NCBI GenBank assembly: GCA_023418255.1
Contig: JAEZZZ010000102.1
Span: 1-12,852, forward strand
DNA from: Bacteroidota bacterium
Lineage (GTDB): Bacteria > Bacteroidota > Bacteroidia > Bacteroidales > Dysgonomonadaceae
DNA: 12,852 nucleotides
Direction of reading: 5' to 3'
A program made the position numbers and the translations under genes. Positions 1 through 7,601 of the stretch are shown here, piece after piece. Each line of letters starts with the position of its first letter. Positions within the stretch are counted from its first letter, which is position 1. Under the pieces are notes generated by a model that worked only from the letters and a program-made list of their open reading frames with translations, ran no database searches and was not told the DNA's origin.

Positions 1-1
1 A

Positions 2-445
2 TACCGAAATGTGCCCGACCAATACAATCAGTTGAGCGGCAGCAATATGATTATATCTTTCCGAAATGGAGAAATGCGTCATCTTTTGGTCGAGGGCAAC
101 GCCCAATCGCGCTATTATATCCCGAACGAAGACAGCACATTTATTATCGGTCTCAATAAAACCGAAAGTCCGTATCTTTCCATGGATATTGAGAACAATC
201 AGATACAAAAAATTAAACTTTGGCCGGCAAGCAAAGCTGAAACAGTTCCTCTACCACAGCTAAATCCTGACGAATCCAAGCTAAAAGGGTTTGTGTGGTT
301 GAATTATCTTCGCCCGATGAATAAAATGGATATTTTCAGGAGTAACAAGCGCAAAGAGGAGGATAACGTTGAAGTGCCCACACTCCGGTTTACTCGCCCG
401 GAAGATGAGGAGCCGGAAAAAGAAAAGACTACTGAAATACAGTAA
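2..445 (+). CDS. OstA/LptA-like lipopolysaccharide transport family protein, C-terminal part
   Basis: The reading frame is open from the left edge of the window, so this is the 3' end of a longer gene; the GTG at 11 is internal, not the start. The visible ~147 residues match my memory of the C-terminal part of the large OstA-like proteins of Bacteroidales: a beta-rich stretch (YNQLSGSNMIISF, then GNAQSRYYI), a segment with WPASKAE, and the closing LRPMNKMDIF motif, followed by a charged tail rich in Glu and Lys. OstA_N/LptA-fold proteins form beta-jellyroll bridges in lipopolysaccharide transport through the periplasm. A periplasmic LPS-related role is inferred from family; the signal peptide and N-terminal domain are outside the window. 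It is followed by 167 bp without a gene. Confidence 0.7.
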   Translation, partial: YRNVPDQYNQLSGSNMIISFRNGEMRHLLVEGNAQSRYYIPNEDSTFIIGLNKTESPYLSMDIENNQIQKIKLWPASKAETVPLPQLNPDESKLKGFVWLNYLRPMNKMDIFRSNKRKEEDNVEVPTLRFTRPEDEEPEKEKTTEIQ

Positions 446-612
446 ATAACGGTATCACACAACAAAAATCAATATTCCCTAAAACACAACACATTAAAGT
501 TGCTAAAAGAATATAATTAATTTTAATTCTAAGATCAAAAAAAGTAAAGTATATTTTACATTTAGGAATGTTTTATTTACTTTTGCGCCATGTTTAATAA
601 AATAATTAGCGT
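446..612 (+). promoter_or_regulatory. Intergenic region with a Bacteroidota-type promoter at 578-585
   Basis: AT-rich gap between the OstA-like gene and the membrane protein gene. TACTTTTG at 578-585 fits the -7 consensus TAnnTTTG of the Bacteroidota primary sigma factor and lies 27 nt before the ATG at 613. A clear TTTG -33 box about 20 nt further upstream is missing; only T-rich sequence (554-560) is there. No strong terminator hairpin is visible for the upstream gene. Confidence 0.5.
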
Positions 613-1095
613 ATGAAATCAAATCTTTTATTGCCTAACCGATTCAAGACAATCGGATGGCTTTTATTTGCAGTCGGAATTTTATTCGGCATTGGGTATT
701 TCTTAAATTATTATGATTATGAAAAGGGTAAGTCTTTTTTCGATACCCATGTTTTTGCGATTATGAGAGGGGGAATTTTGGGGAAAATAACCTTTTTCTC
801 ATGGATTGAAAATAATATCCTTGACGAAATCGTTTCATTTTGCCTCATCGCAGGAGGGTTACTTATTATTTTTTCGAAAGAAAAAAATGAAGATGAATAT
901 ATCTCCTCATTGCGATTGAACGCACTTTTGTGGGCGGTATTTACAAACCACTTAATACTGATTATCAGTGTTTTGTTTGTTTATGACATGATTTTTTTAT
1001 GGATTCTTGAGTTTAATATGTTCACGATAATCTTTATATTTTTATCGCGATTTTATTGGCTGTTACATCGCGTATCAAAACAAACACAACAATGA
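613..1095 (+). CDS. Small multi-pass membrane protein paired with an XRE regulator
   Basis: A 160-residue protein of unknown function. Four strongly hydrophobic segments are visible at about residues 12-32, 70-88, 103-128 and 133-152, so it is probably an inner-membrane protein with four helices. A charged stretch (SKEKNEDEYISS, about 88-99) lies between helices 2 and 3. I see no catalytic motif and do not recognise a named family with confidence. Its TGA overlaps the ATG of the following regulator (ATGA at 1092-1095), so the two are almost certainly co-transcribed and translationally coupled. Small membrane proteins encoded beside short XRE regulators recur in bacteria, which suggests that it influences, or is controlled by, the regulator. 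That link is inference. Confidence 0.75.
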   Translation: MKSNLLLPNRFKTIGWLLFAVGILFGIGYFLNYYDYEKGKSFFDTHVFAIMRGGILGKITFFSWIENNILDEIVSFCLIAGGLLIIFSKEKNEDEYISSLRLNALLWAVFTNHLILIISVLFVYDMIFLWILEFNMFTIIFIFLSRFYWLLHRVSKQTQQ

Positions 1096-1298
1096 AAAAC
1101 AACATAAAAATAGAACGAGCGAGAAAAAACATCACACAGGCACAACTGGCTGAAATGGTGAACGTAAGCCGCCAAACAATCAACGCGGTGGAGTTGGGGA
1201 AATATAATTTATCCACCGTGTTGGCGCTGAAAATTGCCGCGGTCTTCGAAATCAGCGTAAACGATTTATTTGAACTGGAAGCGTCCGATTGGGCGTGA
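1092..1298 (+). CDS. Short XRE/Cro-CI-type helix-turn-helix regulator
   Basis: A 68-residue protein made almost entirely of one HTH_3 (XRE) domain. The helix-turn-helix is seen in TQAQLAEMVNVSRQTINAVE (about residues 15-34), followed by GKYNLSTVLALKIAAVF and the closing VNDLFEL motif, a very common pattern among small stand-alone XRE regulators. I chose the ATG at 1092 rather than the in-frame ATG at 1056: it overlaps the stop of the upstream gene as ATGA, and homologous short regulators begin directly at this MKNxIKxxRxxK sequence. There is no sensor or dimerisation domain beyond the HTH, so any signal would come from a partner, plausibly the membrane protein encoded just upstream. It probably controls its own cassette, but no operator is evident. 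It ends 11 bp from the stop of the convergent polyprenyl synthase gene, with no clear hairpin between. Confidence 0.88.
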   Translation: MKNNIKIERARKNITQAQLAEMVNVSRQTINAVELGKYNLSTVLALKIAAVFEISVNDLFELEASDWA

Positions 1299-1309
1299 AA
1301 AGAGAACAT

Positions 1310-2287
1310 TCAAAACGAACGATTTTTTAAGTATAAAATCAACAGCTTCATCAGATGCTCGGTTTCCTCGTCCTCAAACGAAAGAGCATCGACTAGGGTT
1401 TCGGCCTGGCTCAGCAGCTCGTGTGTCTTGGCTTGCGCATATTCGATACCCTTATATTGTTTGGCAAAAGAAAGCAGCTTTTCGATATTTTCGGCAGAAT
1501 AATCACGCTCGTCAATAAGTTTCCGCATCCGGTCCGACACCTCCTTTGGCGCGCTTCGGAGAGCATAAATCAGGGGTAACGTAATTTTCCCTTCACGTAT
1601 ATCGTTGCCCGTAGGTTTACCCACATCGGATGTGTAGTAATCAAAAATATCATCTCGAATTTGAAACGAAAGACCCAAAAGCTTTCCCAACGTGCCAAAC
1701 TTATCCACGTCCTCACGTTTGCCGCCACCCGTAATGGCACCAATTTTGGCACAAGCATGCAACAACGAAGCCGTTTTTTCTTCAATTACTCTAAAATATT
1801 CCTTTTCGTCCACAATCACCTCATTGGCAAGAGCATATTGATTCAGTTCGCCGGCTGATAAATTCTGTCCTAACTGAGCAATAATAGCGATAATTTCAAG
1901 GTTTTGAGTTTTCACACTTTCGCGTAAAGCAGAAGAAAGTAAATAATCGCCACACAAAACAGCACGTTGATTATCAAAAAGAGCATTCACCGATGGCCTC
2001 CCTCGTCGCAACTCCGATTCGTCCACCACATCGTCATGAATAAGCGTGGCGGTATGTAGCAGTTCAACCGTTACCGCGCCATGATAGGTGGCGACTGAAA
2101 TCTCTCCACACGCCCGTGCCGTAAGAAAAACAAGCATAGGCCGCACACGCTTCCCATCCGTTTTAAAAACATAATCCACAATTTCCATCACACGCGGATT
2201 ATCCGCTTTTATGGAATCTCGCAGATAACGATCAAAAAGTTCAAACTCTTCGGCAAATGACTTTCTTATGATGTCAATGTAATCCAT
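1310..2287 (-). CDS. Trans-polyprenyl diphosphate synthase (IspB/octaprenyl-type family)
   Basis: Adds isopentenyl diphosphate units to an allylic diphosphate to make a long all-trans chain; in Bacteroidales the expected use is the menaquinone side chain. With the start at 2287 it is 325 residues, normal for the family. Visible motifs: GKRVRP (45-50, diphosphate binding), the first Asp-rich motif in LIHDDVVDES (DDVVD, 85-89), GRP near 96-98, KTASL (171-175), and the second Asp-rich motif in FQIRDDIFDYY (DDIFD, 212-216) followed by GKPTGNDIREGK. I prefer the ATG at 2287 (MDYIDIIRKS) to the ATG at 2326, because a TAATTTTG promoter box (2312-2305) lies between them and would be inside the longer form. 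Product chain length cannot be read with certainty. It is divergent from polA and convergent with the XRE regulator gene. Confidence 0.93.
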   Translation of the reverse strand: MDYIDIIRKSFAEEFELFDRYLRDSIKADNPRVMEIVDYVFKTDGKRVRPMLVFLTARACGEISVATYHGAVTVELLHTATLIHDDVVDESELRRGRPSVNALFDNQRAVLCGDYLLSSALRESVKTQNLEIIAIIAQLGQNLSAGELNQYALANEVIVDEKEYFRVIEEKTASLLHACAKIGAITGGGKREDVDKFGTLGKLLGLSFQIRDDIFDYYTSDVGKPTGNDIREGKITLPLIYALRSAPKEVSDRMRKLIDERDYSAENIEKLLSFAKQYKGIEYAQAKTHELLSQAETLVDALSFEDEETEHLMKLLILYLKNRSF

Positions 2288-2304
2288 ACTTCTGTAATTC
2301 TGTA

Positions 2305-2312
2305 CAAAATTA
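2305..2312 (-). promoter_or_regulatory. -7 box of the polyprenyl synthase promoter
   Basis: On the minus strand this reads TAATTTTG, a match to TAnnTTTG. It lies 17 nt before the ATG at 2287, giving a short leader of about 10 nt, and it argues against the ATG at 2326 being used. The -33 box is not clear. Confidence 0.5.
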
Positions 2313-2345
2313 AAAATATTTTTCATCTATCCCCACATTTATTTG

Positions 2346-2353
2346 TAACTTTA
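2346..2353 (+). promoter_or_regulatory. Probable -7 box of the polA promoter
   Basis: TAACTTTA, one mismatch (last base) from TAnnTTTG, within TTTATTTGTAACTTTACA. It is 41 nt upstream of the polA ATG and 33 nt from the oppositely directed box at 2305-2312, so the two promoters share about 110 bp between the start codons. No good -33 box is seen. Confidence 0.35.
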
Positions 2354-2394
2354 CATTTCATAAAGTAACAATAACATCCAAAAAGACTTAATAA

Positions 2395-5181
2395 ATGAAG
2401 AAAAAGTTGTTTTTACTAGATGCCTACGCACTCATATATCGGTCATACTACGCATTTATCAAAAACCCGAGAATCAACTCAAAAGGACTCAACACATCCG
2501 CAATATTCGGATTTGTAAACACTTTGGAAGAACTTTTGAAAAAAGAAAAACCCACACACATCGCCATCGCTTTTGACCCACCGGGACCAACGTTTCGACA
2601 TGTCAAATACAGAGCCTACAAAGCACAGCGTGAAGCCACCCCCGAAGACATAAAAATAGCGGTTCCCATTATCAAACAAATTATTGAAGCGTATAATATC
2701 CCTATCTTAGAAAAAGAGGGATACGAGGCGGATGATGTAATCGGAACCATTGCAAAACAGGCAGATAAAAATATTTTTGATGTTTATATGATGACGCCCG
2801 ACAAGGATTACGCGCAACTTGTAGAGCCCCACATCTTCATCTATAAACCAAAAAATGCAAATAGAGATGCAGAAAAATGGGACAACAAAAAAGTAATCCA
2901 ACAATACAATCTGAATCGTCCGGAGCAGATGATCGATTTATTGGCATTGATGGGAGACACTTCCGACAACATACCAGGATGCCCCGGCGTAGGCCCCAAA
3001 ACCGCAGAAAAGCTCATTGCGCAATTCGACTCAATTGAAAACCTTCTCCAAAACACGGACGAACTAAAAGGCTCCGTAAAAACAAAAATAGAAGAAAACA
3101 GAGAACAAATCATCCTTTCAAAATTTTTGGCAACCATAAAAACCGACATACCGTTCGAGATAGAAATAGACGCGTTTGAGAAAAAAGAGAAAAACAACGA
3201 GGCTCTTACGGCTCTTTTTGAAGAATTGGAATTCAGGACATTGATATCACGCGTATTGCCATCCGAAAGCGCGAAAGCAAATAAAGGCGAGCCCATGCAA
3301 GGCAATCTGTTTTCGGGATTTTCGACAGAAGAACCCGCCGAGGCATCATTATTCGACCCCACAACGCGATTAGAGGACATCCACACCACAAAACACACCT
3401 ACACGCTCGTAGATACCGAAGAGGCAATGAAGCGGCTCAACAAGGCTCTAGATAGCGAAAAATCGGTCTGTTTCGACACCGAAACCACCGGAATGGATCC
3501 CATCACAAGCGAATTGGTGGGCATTTCCTTCGCGTACAAAGAGGGAGAGGCGTATTACGTACCGATTTCGTCAGATTTTGAGACGGCAAAAAAAGAGGTA
3601 ACCCTCTTTAAGCCATTTTTCGAGAACGAGAAAATTGAAAAAATAGGACAAAACATTAAATACGATATTCTAATGCTTCGCCATTACGACATCCGTGTGC
3701 GCGGAACACTTTTCGACACCATGGTGGCGCACTATTTGCTCAATCCCGAACTCCGACATGGAATGGATTACATGGCGGAAACCTACCTGAACTACAAAAC
3801 CATCCACATCGAGGAGCTGATTGGATCCAAAGGTAAAAATCAAAAAAGCATGCGCGCCGCGCCGATGGAACAGGTGAAAGAATATGCCGCCGAGGATGCC
3901 GATATCACGCTGAAGCTGAAAAATATTCTTGAAAAAGAGATAAAAAAGCAGGAGATGGAAAAGCTGCTTTATGAGATAGAATGTCCGCTGATTTATGTTC
4001 TTGCCGATATGGAGTGGGAGGGAGCGCGTTTGGATTTGGACGCGCTGAAAGAGCTTTCGGACGACCTCACACAACAGCTCATTGCCATTGAAAAAGAGAT
4101 TATCGACATGGCAGGCAGGGGATTTAATGTGAATTCGCCAAAACAAACCGGAGAAGTGCTGTTTGATGTAATGAAGATTACGGATAAACCTAAAAAAACA
4201 AAAACAGGACAATACAGCACCAGCGAATCGGAACTGGAAAAGCTAAGAAACAAACATCCAATTATTGAGAAAATATTGGCACAACGCGGACTCAAAAAGC
4301 TATTAAGCACCTACATCGATGCTTTTCCAAAGTTGATTAATCCCAAAACAGGAAAAATCCACACCTCATATAACCAAACCGTTACATCCACCGGTCGATT
4401 GAGCAGCACCAATCCCAATTTGCAAAATATTCCCATTCGGGACGAATATGGAAAAAAAATGCGTAAAGTATTTATTCCGGATGAGGGATGCACCTTTCTG
4501 TCTGCCGACTATTCGCAAATTGAACTGCGCATTATGGCGCATTTGAGCGCCGATAAAAACATGGTGGAAGCCTTCAATCACGGATTGGATATTCATACCG
4601 CCACGGCAGCAAAAATATACCACGTTGCGCTCGATGAGGTCACACAAGCCATGCGTCGCAACGCCAAAACAGCCAATTTTGGAATCATTTACGGCATTTC
4701 CGTATTTGGACTCTCCGAACGTTTGTCAATCCCTCGCGGCGAAGCAAAAATCCTTATTGATGGCTATTTTACGACCTATCCCGATGTGAAAAAATATATG
4801 AAACAAAGCATCGAAAAAGCACAAAAAAACGGTTATGTAGAAACCGTGTTGGGTCGAAAACGTTTTCTTGCCGATATCAACTCAAAAAATGCAATCGTCA
4901 GAGGATATGCCGAACGAAATGCCATCAACGCCCCCATTCAAGGGAGTGCTGCCGACATCATAAAAGTAGCGATGGTGCGCATTCATCGCCGTTTTCACGA
5001 AGAAAACATCGCGGCGAAGATGATTCTGCAAGTGCACGACGAACTGAACTTCAATGTGCCGATAAATGAGCTGGAAAAAGTGCAAAAAATTGTAATTGAA
5101 GAAATGCAAAACGCATATCGATTGGACGTTCCACTTATTACCGAATGCAGCAGCGGCGCAAACTGGTTGGAAGCACATTAA
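2395..5181 (+). CDS. polA: DNA polymerase I
   Basis: Replication and repair polymerase that removes RNA primers and fills gaps. At 928 residues it has all three activities. 5'-3' exonuclease domain (about 1-290): LLDAYALIYR near the start, EADD (111-114), TPDKD (134-138), GDTSDNIPG (187-195) and the helix-hairpin-helix GVGPKTAEKL (198-207). 3'-5' proofreading domain (about 330-515): FDTETTGMD with D361 and E363, QNIKYD with N420 and D424, and YAAEDAD with Y497 and D501, so proofreading residues are intact. Polymerase domain (about 530-928): motif A SADYSQIELR (D705), motif B RRNAKTANFGIIYG (R754, K758, F762, Y766) and motif C QVHDEL (H881, D882, E883). Phe at 762 is the usual residue that discriminates against dideoxynucleotides. 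The ATG at 2395 directly precedes the conserved N-terminal motif. Confidence 0.98.
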   Translation: MKKKLFLLDAYALIYRSYYAFIKNPRINSKGLNTSAIFGFVNTLEELLKKEKPTHIAIAFDPPGPTFRHVKYRAYKAQREATPEDIKIAVPIIKQIIEAYNIPILEKEGYEADDVIGTIAKQADKNIFDVYMMTPDKDYAQLVEPHIFIYKPKNANRDAEKWDNKKVIQQYNLNRPEQMIDLLALMGDTSDNIPGCPGVGPKTAEKLIAQFDSIENLLQNTDELKGSVKTKIEENREQIILSKFLATIKTDIPFEIEIDAFEKKEKNNEALTALFEELEFRTLISRVLPSESAKANKGEPMQGNLFSGFSTEEPAEASLFDPTTRLEDIHTTKHTYTLVDTEEAMKRLNKALDSEKSVCFDTETTGMDPITSELVGISFAYKEGEAYYVPISSDFETAKKEVTLFKPFFENEKIEKIGQNIKYDILMLRHYDIRVRGTLFDTMVAHYLLNPELRHGMDYMAETYLNYKTIHIEELIGSKGKNQKSMRAAPMEQVKEYAAEDADITLKLKNILEKEIKKQEMEKLLYEIECPLIYVLADMEWEGARLDLDALKELSDDLTQQLIAIEKEIIDMAGRGFNVNSPKQTGEVLFDVMKITDKPKKTKTGQYSTSESELEKLRNKHPIIEKILAQRGLKKLLSTYIDAFPKLINPKTGKIHTSYNQTVTSTGRLSSTNPNLQNIPIRDEYGKKMRKVFIPDEGCTFLSADYSQIELRIMAHLSADKNMVEAFNHGLDIHTATAAKIYHVALDEVTQAMRRNAKTANFGIIYGISVFGLSERLSIPRGEAKILIDGYFTTYPDVKKYMKQSIEKAQKNGYVETVLGRKRFLADINSKNAIVRGYAERNAINAPIQGSAADIIKVAMVRIHRRFHEENIAAKMILQVHDELNFNVPINELEKVQKIVIEEMQNAYRLDVPLITECSSGANWLEAH

Positions 5182-5217
5182 CAAAAAGAAAAGCCCCAAA
5201 AAGACAGCAAACAAAAT

Positions 5218-5670
5218 ATGCTCGAAGGACTCGCCCAATTAGGATACCTCGGACTGTTCTTGGCGTCATTCCTCGCAGCCACAATATTGCCTTTCGGCTC
5301 GGAAGTGGTTTTTGGCGGAGTGATCGCCGCGGGCTTAGACGTCTGGACATGCGTCATCGTCGCTACCATCGGCAACTCTTTGGGTGGAATGACCTGCTAC
5401 TGGCTTGGCACACTCGGGAAAATAGATTGGATTGAAAAATATATGAAAGTAAAACGCGAACGCGTGGAGAAAGTGCAATCGTGGCTGCGAGGAAAAGGTT
5501 CTGCTATGAGCTTTTTTGTATTTCTGCCCGGCGTGGGCGATATTATAGCCATCGCGTTGGGATTTCTGCGCGCCAATCCGTGGGGCGTACTTTTGTTTAT
5601 GACCATCGGAAAATTTGCACGATACGTCGTTTTGGCGTGGGGAATTGACGCGCTGATGGGAATAATTTAA
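5218..5670 (+). CDS. yqaA: YqaA-like VTT/DedA-superfamily membrane protein
   Basis: A 150-residue inner-membrane protein of the YqaA branch of the SNARE-associated/VTT (DedA) superfamily. The start MLEGLAQLGYLGLFLASFLA, then TILPFGSEVVFGG, GNSLGGMTCYWLG, the soluble stretch KVKRERVEKVQSWL, and FLPGVGDIIAIALGFLR are typical of Bacteroidota YqaA proteins. Membrane segments are at about residues 8-28, 33-62, 98-116 and 124-146. VTT-domain proteins are linked to lipid (undecaprenyl phosphate or phospholipid) translocation and membrane homeostasis; a specific substrate for this branch is not known to me. It follows polA after 36 bp with no clear promoter, so it is probably read from the polA transcript. 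The last codons and the TAA fall inside an IS982-type end repeat (5663-5695), so the C-terminus may have been reshaped by an insertion. Confidence 0.85.
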   Translation: MLEGLAQLGYLGLFLASFLAATILPFGSEVVFGGVIAAGLDVWTCVIVATIGNSLGGMTCYWLGTLGKIDWIEKYMKVKRERVEKVQSWLRGKGSAMSFFVFLPGVGDIIAIALGFLRANPWGVLLFMTIGKFARYVVLAWGIDALMGII

Positions 5671-5695
5671 CGTGAGTTCGACCTAAGCGAAAGCT
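5663..5695. repeat. IS982-type terminal repeat, copy 1
   Basis: 33 bp identical to 12312-12344 except for one base (C at 5688, T at 12337), in the same orientation. Copy 2 is the end of an IS982-family transposase gene, including its stop codon, so this copy is most simply a leftover IS end. It begins inside the last codons of the yqaA-like gene. No complete partner inverted repeat is visible before queG. Confidence 0.75.
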
Positions 5696-5760
5696 TCTTC
5701 GGTTTCACTAATTTCATAACGGCTATTCATTAAGCTATACTTTTTTGCCCACAATACATG
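5683..5760 (-). pseudogene. Relic of an IS982-family transposase C-terminus
   Basis: On the minus strand, in register with the stop codon inside the terminal repeat, about 25 codons can be read (starting HVLWAKKYSLMN and ending ETEEAFA). They align without gaps to the last 25 residues of the transposase at 12332 (ending SMELAFT), with about seven identities plus conservative changes (shared Ser, Asn, Tyr, Ile, Glu, Ala, Phe). An in-frame stop lies slightly further upstream and nothing recognisable follows before queG. Outside the 33-bp end the DNA match drops sharply, so this comes either from an old copy or from a different member of the same IS group. Confidence 0.5.
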
Positions 5761-5806
5761 TCGGGATTATGAACTAACTATGCGAGAAGACGAGCATACG
5801 TTTTAT
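5696..5806. other. Remainder of the gap between convergent yqaA-like gene and queG
   Basis: Apart from the transposase relic, I see no gene, no convincing rho-independent terminator and no second IS end here, although two convergent genes finish on either side. Confidence 0.4.
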
Positions 5807-6721
5807 TCACTTCTTCAAACTTAAGCTGTGTACATTACGCTTCAACCCACTAAATTTCGCCCGCTTCACCGGCGATTTATGAAAGATGGTTCGGAAATCC
5901 TCTTCGCCCATAGCCTGTAATTTGTCTAAATCGAGCGATAGAAACGCTTCAGAGGGGAGGAATTCCGGGGTGTTATGCGGAGTTGCACGTCGGTTCCAAG
6001 GACACACTTTTTGGCAAATATCGCAGCCATATACATAATTTTGCATGCGCGATGCCACTTCTTCATCAATATCTCCCTTGTTTTCGATGGTTTGATATGA
6101 TATGCATTTTTTGGCGTTGAGCCAGTGCGGTTTTTCGATGGCACCGGCAGGGCAGGCATCTAAACATCGTGTGCAATTTCCGCAGTTCTGGATTGTGGGC
6201 GTGTCGTAATCCAATTCTAAATCGATCATTAATTCGCCTAAAAAGAAATAGGATCCTTTTCCCGGAATAATAAGCAACGTATTTTTCCCGATAAATCCAA
6301 GCCCCGCCTTAGCCGCCCAATAACGCTCCAAAATAGGCGCCGAATCGGAAAAATAACGTCCTGAAACATTAGGATTGTGAGATTTGATAAAATCAAATAA
6401 GACTTTTAAGCGTGCCTTTAAAACATCATGATAATCTTGTCCATATGCATAATATGCAAATTGAGGTACATTCTTCGGAAGTCGCTGTGGCGGAAAATAG
6501 TTCATCGCTACACAAATAATAGATTTCGTGCCTTCGACCAGTAGTTGCGGGTCGATTCGTTTTTCGATGTTTCTCTCCAAATATCCCATATCGGCATGAC
6601 AGTTTTCCGAAAGCCAGCGCATATAATTGTTCATTTCGCCGCTATCTTCGGCGCGACAAACGCCGCACGCGTCGAACCCAATCGATAATGCGTATTGCTT
6701 TATTTCTTCGGAAAAATTCAT
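5807..6721 (-). CDS. queG: Epoxyqueuosine reductase QueG
   Basis: Performs the last step of queuosine synthesis, reducing epoxyqueuosine to queuosine in the wobble position of tRNAs with GUN anticodons, using cobalamin and two [4Fe-4S] clusters in the cytoplasm. The 304-residue length fits the short form of the family without C-terminal HEAT repeats. Motifs: GFDACGVCRAE (15-25), the catalytic-Asp motif in SDSAPILER (D126), AAKAGLGFIGKNTLLI (136-151), the first ferredoxin cluster CGNCTRCLDACP (C180, C183, C186, C190), and the second set with C206, C233, C236 and C240 in YGCDICQKVCPWN. All eight cluster cysteines are present. The methyltransferase gene lies 47 bp upstream in the same direction, so they may share a transcript. 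No other queuosine gene is in the window. Confidence 0.96.
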   Translation of the reverse strand: MNFSEEIKQYALSIGFDACGVCRAEDSGEMNNYMRWLSENCHADMGYLERNIEKRIDPQLLVEGTKSIICVAMNYFPPQRLPKNVPQFAYYAYGQDYHDVLKARLKVLFDFIKSHNPNVSGRYFSDSAPILERYWAAKAGLGFIGKNTLLIIPGKGSYFFLGELMIDLELDYDTPTIQNCGNCTRCLDACPAGAIEKPHWLNAKKCISYQTIENKGDIDEEVASRMQNYVYGCDICQKVCPWNRRATPHNTPEFLPSEAFLSLDLDKLQAMGEEDFRTIFHKSPVKRAKFSGLKRNVHSLSLKK

Positions 6722-6768
6722 CTTGTAAAAGCCAATAATACAATAATCAACAGTGAGAGATTATCTTT

Positions 6769-7581
6769 TTAACTTCGTAATTCCGGCGCATTCACTAAAC
6801 GAAATATTTTCATACATTTTGCCATCATCGGAATAAGGCACATCAGACGTACACGAAAATCCCGTGATTTACATTCACTCATAAAATAGTGTTGGTCAAC
6901 AAATCGGAATCCCGTTTGCCACGCGTTAAGCTCTTCTCCCGAATTTATAGCCCATTTGAATGGCGCGTCATAGTGTTTTACATCAGGGTGTTTGTTGCTG
7001 TTTTTGACCATGAATGGGGCTATCGATTCAATGATAAATTCGGCATAAGGAATTGTTTTTGCCACATGCTTCAATATTGAACGCACCTCCGTCTCCGTGA
7101 AATAGCAAAACAGGCCTTCGGCGGTAATTAACACGGGTTTGTCTTTTGGAATGTCGTCCGTCCATGAAAAATCCAAAACCGATTTTTCTATAAATTGGTA
7201 GCGTTCACTCTCTTTAAAAAACTGCCGACGAATGGCAATTGTTTCCGGTAAGTCTAAGTCAAACCAACGCAGTTTTCCGTTGTCTAGTCGCTTAAAGCGC
7301 GTGTCGAGTCCACATGCTAAATTAACGATGGTTCCGTCAGGAAACCGACGAAGAAAATCGCCTGTATAATCGTCAAAAACAAGCGTGCGTTTTCCTGTTC
7401 CAATACGAGTAAGCAAAGATATTTCTTTAGGATTGTCAAGTGTGCAGCCCAATGCTTTGGCAATGTCTATACTTTTTTGGTCGCGAATTAGTCCTTTGGG
7501 ATCCATGCTTTCGTAGGCACGCGCTTTGAGTGATATGAGCAGGGTTTTCGGAACCCCGCGCAATGATTTATTGATATCCAT
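6769..7581 (-). CDS. LCMT/TcmP-type SAM-dependent methyltransferase
   Basis: A 270-residue class I methyltransferase of the leucine carboxyl methyltransferase-like family (PPM1/LCMT/TcmP group). The SAM-binding signature is NLACGLDTRFKRLD (87-100), followed by the acidic motif WFDLDLPE (106-113) and AEGLFCYFTETEV (154-166), all typical of the family. N-terminal LLISLKARAYESMDPKGLI also fits. Family members O-methylate carboxyl groups, polyketides or other small molecules; the substrate here cannot be read from sequence. No biosynthetic cluster surrounds it. A well-formed promoter lies just upstream, and the leader would be only about 15 nt, which supports the ATG at 7581. queG follows after 47 bp. 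Confidence 0.88.
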   Translation of the reverse strand: MDINKSLRGVPKTLLISLKARAYESMDPKGLIRDQKSIDIAKALGCTLDNPKEISLLTRIGTGKRTLVFDDYTGDFLRRFPDGTIVNLACGLDTRFKRLDNGKLRWFDLDLPETIAIRRQFFKESERYQFIEKSVLDFSWTDDIPKDKPVLITAEGLFCYFTETEVRSILKHVAKTIPYAEFIIESIAPFMVKNSNKHPDVKHYDAPFKWAINSGEELNAWQTGFRFVDQHYFMSECKSRDFRVRLMCLIPMMAKCMKIFRLVNAPELRS

Positions 7582-7601
7582 TTTTTTAATTATTTGTTGT
7601 A

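Noticed and set aside
480..540. AT-rich palindromic stretch as a terminator after the OstA-like gene
   Set aside because: The pairing is short and entirely A/T, with no GC core or T-run, so it is weak support.
1056..1091. In-frame upstream ATG extending the XRE regulator by 12 residues
   Set aside because: It lies inside the membrane protein gene; the ATGA overlap at 1092 and the usual length of such regulators support the later start.
2288..2326. Longer start for the polyprenyl synthase
   Set aside because: A TAATTTTG promoter box lies between this ATG and the one at 2287, and the added 13 residues are not family-like.
2841..3398. Long minus-strand open frame inside polA
   Set aside because: It is a shadow of the well-supported polA frame, with no recognisable domain. 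The same applies to the other opposite-strand frames in polA, thrS and the phosphoesterase gene.
5671..5806. MITE-like element with paired inverted repeats
   Set aside because: No inverted partner of the 33-bp end is present before queG.
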